DNA of 64,000 nucleotides from Leptoclinus maculatus. Its lineage: Eukaryota; Chordata; Actinopteri; Perciformes; Stichaeidae. Below, piece by piece: positions 61,763-64,000 of the stretch (within the stretch, counting starts at the first letter, position 1; each line of letters begins with the position of its first letter). The notes beneath the pieces were generated by a model. It did not search any database and was not told where the DNA came from. It was given only the letters and a program-made list of their open reading frames with translations. The stretch is taken from contig JAVDOI010000019.1 in NCBI GenBank assembly GCA_032191485.1, positions 3,654,282 through 3,718,281 on the forward strand, given 5' to 3'. Made by a program: the position numbers and the translations under genes.

Positions 61763-63079
61763 TTTTGGGCCCTAGACGATTTTTGGACTAATTTTCGAAA
61801 ATATTTTACACATACGCAAAGGGCCCTGCACTCCAACTACAAGGTCTATGTGAACCATTGCAAAGAATTATTAACACTAAGAAGGGTTTGCTCATATGAT
61901 TTGAGTAAATAGTTACTTTAAGTTACTGGTTAATGGCTGCTGAAGATGGAACACAGCCCTATGTCAAATTCGTATGGTGAGAAAGCACTATTATTCATAA
62001 TACTATATTAAATTAGGCAGAGTAAAGCCTAAAACCCACCCACCATCATAGCAAACGATGGCAGTAGTCACCCACAAAAGAATTTGAGTGAATAGAGTGA
62101 AGTAGGCCCGAGCAAGAGACAAAAACGTGTACGAGAGGTCACGAGAGGTCGTCATGTCAGAAACAGCCTCTCCAGCTGTTCCATTGTACTTTTAGAAGCT
62201 AAATAACTATATATTTAACTTCCTTTATCCTTCTACATGCACAATCTATCACATACAGCAGTTAGAAATCATTTTGGAGAGCTGGAACCGTCTCCAAAGC
62301 TCTCCAGGCCGGCGAGCTACGGGAGGATTGCGCAATAGCTGGTGTGTATTGGGCCGTTTCAGTGCACCTGGTTGGTCGATTTTCGTTTTTTTTTTTGCTC
62401 TGTGCACATGGCTGGATGTGGCCAATCGAATGGCGTTAACAGATTTACCAGGAAGTGTTTAGTTTTCCAAAAAAATCCGATCTAAGCCGAAGAGCTGGCG
62501 CGTAAACAGCAGAGAGTGCCTTGCTGCAGACTTCTCCCCCGGCGTGTGTGACTCGCCTTCCTTTGTTTCACAGCGTTTTTTACAAGGGAAATGGACACTA
62601 GGAGCCGTTTCTGCGGTCAAAAGGGAGTATAAGGACACTGTTTGATGATTTTGCTTCAAAACTGTGAGTACCATCCCATAATTATTTGGCTGAGTTATCG
62701 TTGCTGGGGGCTGCTGTCCCCCCGGTCAACTTTGAAGGGTTTCCCAGAGAGGGAATTGGAGATGTGGGTTCGACGTGTGCTTGAATGCTACGGCTGCTAA
62801 CTACATAGCATTAAGCTCTCCGGTTGATTCGCGTCTTTTGAGGGACTATTTCGGGTGCGTGTCTCGGCCGAATGAACGCGAAAAAGTGACGATATTTAGC
62901 ACGAGGCTAGGAATGTTGTGTTACACATGCTTCGGTTCATGAGAAATTCTTCGTTCAAACGTTATGCTACATGGTTGTGGAAATATTATATTTGCTACCG
63001 AAAATAGCTTTCTTCGGTACCGGCTCGGTTCTGTTCGGCCCACTGAACGACCAATTGGTCGTTGCTCGGGCCCAGAAGG
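61763..63079. mobile_element. DNA-transposon-like insert (hAT-type candidate) within the retrotransposon
   Basis: 1317 bp unrelated to gag interrupts it. The flanks on the + strand are TTAAAACC (61755-61762) and TTAGAGCC (63080-63087), an 8-bp duplication with two mismatches, which is the size made by hAT transposases. Gag homology stops at one edge and resumes in frame at the other. Both ends carry inverted GGGCCC near the tip (TTTTGGGCCCTAGACGA and, reversed, CCTTCTGGGCCCGAGCAACGA). No transposase is visible inside, so it would be non-autonomous. Confidence 0.55.
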
Positions 63080-63208
63080 TTAGAGCCAGATCTGCGACCT
63101 TTGGTTTCAGAGATGTCACACGCAGTCACTCTCCATTTCTCTCTGAGCTTGTAAGGAAGTTTCTGCATTATTGTTTTCATGTTTGCTGGCATATTGAGTT
63201 CATCTAAC
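63080..63208 (-). pseudogene. BEL/Pao gag, piece before the insertion
   Basis: It continues the gag in a shifted frame with LDELNMPANMKTIMQKLPYK and LREKWRVTACDISE, then meets the foreign insert. The proper gag continuation is on the far side of the insert. Confidence 0.75.
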
Positions 63209-63757
63209 TATTTGCAATTCCTTCATAGCGTTGCAACACTCTCGTAAACACAATGCATATGCTTGTAGCCCTTTAACATCTTCTGCTTGAACAGCAGGCC
63301 ATCCAATGATTTTATCCACATAGGCAACTGTGACCTTTATTTCACTTCCAAAATGTTTTCCAAGAAGGTCTTTGGCCACAGCATAACCTCTTTCTGGAGC
63401 CATGTGCTGGCAGCTACGCACCAGCTCTCTAGTGAATTGCTCAAGATAATACAAACAATCTCCTCTGTTGTTTGTTTTAGCTTCCACACAATGTTCGAAA
63501 GCTCTGATGACTGTTCTAAATTTGAGCGGATCTCCGTCGAAAACAGGAATTTCTCTGTGTGGTAGGAACTGAGAGTTCTGTGTCTGTACAAGGAGTGCCG
63601 TTACTTCATTCTGTCTTTGTAACAGACTGTAGAGATCTCCAGGTGCTTGAGGATTGCCTTGGGATTGTGTTGCTTGCTGACCACCAGGATTTACATCTGA
63701 TTGATGTGATTTTATTTGTTCAGAAGTTTGTCTGCATAGTTGCATTTTTACTTTCAT
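63200..63757 (-). pseudogene. BEL/Pao gag, central fragment (DUF1759-like)
   Basis: It contains LPHREIPVFDGDPLKFRTVI, AFEHCVEAKTNNRGDCLYYL and YAVAKDLLGKHFGSEIKVT, the characteristic BEL/Pao gag block. The frame ends in TGA near 63201 owing to a frameshift at about 63208. Confidence 0.85.
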
Positions 63758-64000
63758 ATTTGTCCGTTTCCATTAGTTTTTCCACTGTTGCCTTAGTGTT
63801 GGCAGACCATGAATATTTCTGCCGAGATGATTCTTTTCGCTGTGGGTTGTATTGTTCAGCATGAGGATTGAGTGTCGCTCCTTTTTTTAAATAGGATTCC
63901 ATTCCATCCGAATGTGCATGTGAAACACTGCTATGACACGAGGCATTCAATACTGCCAGTTTTGCTGTAGTTGCTGCTATTTCAGTGTCCATTTCGTGTT
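63720..64000 (-). pseudogene. BEL/Pao gag, N-terminal fragment
   Basis: Open from the window edge, with MDTEIAATTAKLAVLNASCH at its start and a Lys/Glu-rich continuation. It goes out of frame near 63735, where the gag reading continues in another frame. The real start codon could lie beyond the window. Confidence 0.6.

Larger units (their letters stand above)
60262..64000 (-). mobile_element. BEL/Pao LTR retrotransposon remnant, 3' side, cut by window edge
   Basis: Minus-strand pieces appear in BEL/Pao order: gag (DUF1759-like, with FDGDPLKFRTVIRAFE), zinc knuckle, end of the aspartic protease domain (NADVDLLIGTNASKLMEPWE), and reverse transcriptase N-terminus. It is clearly dead. There are frameshifts near 63735 and 63208, an in-frame stop near 61525, a deletion of the protease core at about 61160, loss of the reverse transcriptase beyond about 60550, and a foreign insert at 61763-63079. 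The 5' end and 5' LTR are beyond 64000. Confidence 0.88.

Noticed and set aside
61679..61912. 77-codon + strand frame (MSVSNVAKDWIRND...)
   Set aside because: Its first part is the antisense of the gag continuation, and the rest is in the insert.

Overview
The window looks like nuclear DNA of a bony fish (teleost). It has spliced genes with GT-AG introns, a very high density of (CA)n/(TG)n microsatellites and pure G or C runs, several dispersed repeats typical of teleosts, a BEL/Pao retrotransposon remnant, and a kinase of the fish-expanded HIPK-like type. The species cannot be read from the sequence.

Region 1 (1-17176, extending into 3' UTR). This is the 3' half of a SoxD transcription factor gene on the + strand, best matched to SOX5. 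Seven coding exons (2250-2414, 7425-7617, 10924/10927-11099, 14401-14503, 14830-15003, 16070-16286, 16879-17176) join in phase into 440 codons plus a stop. They carry the end of the Q-rich/coiled-coil region, the PLNLS motif, a second coiled coil, the complete HMG box (split over two exons) and an acidic C-terminus. The N-terminal exons lie upstream of the window. Two acceptors are NAGNAG tandems, and four of six donors have a CA or TG repeat within 23 nt downstream. A long 3' UTR probably follows, ending perhaps near 20.4 kb.

Region 2 (about 20.4-52.9 kb). I find no gene in roughly 32 kb. It holds microsatellites, purine/pyrimidine tracts, homopolymer G/C runs, fragments of dispersed repeats, and TAATTA-rich non-repetitive blocks that could be conserved regulatory elements of the sox5 gene desert.

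Region 3 (about 52.8-55.4 kb). This is a cluster of repeats: a degenerate trinucleotide tract, an AT-rich diverged tandem array with an inverted partner around a tRNA-like block, a possible LTR, a common teleost repeat, and a 17-bp minisatellite bounded by a perfect 28-bp inverted repeat.

Region 4 (55456-58921, - strand). This is a complete ten-exon gene for a 434-residue HIPK-like protein kinase with all main catalytic motifs and a basic/aromatic then acidic tail. The inverted repeat and minisatellite begin 17 bp beyond its stop codon, so they probably lie in its 3' UTR.

Region 5 (about 60.26-64.0 kb, - strand, running off the window). This is a broken BEL/Pao retrotransposon: gag pieces with two frameshifts and a stop, a zinc knuckle, a deletion removing the protease core, and a reverse transcriptase cut off near its start. 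A 1.3-kb DNA-transposon-like insert with an imperfect 8-bp target duplication splits gag.
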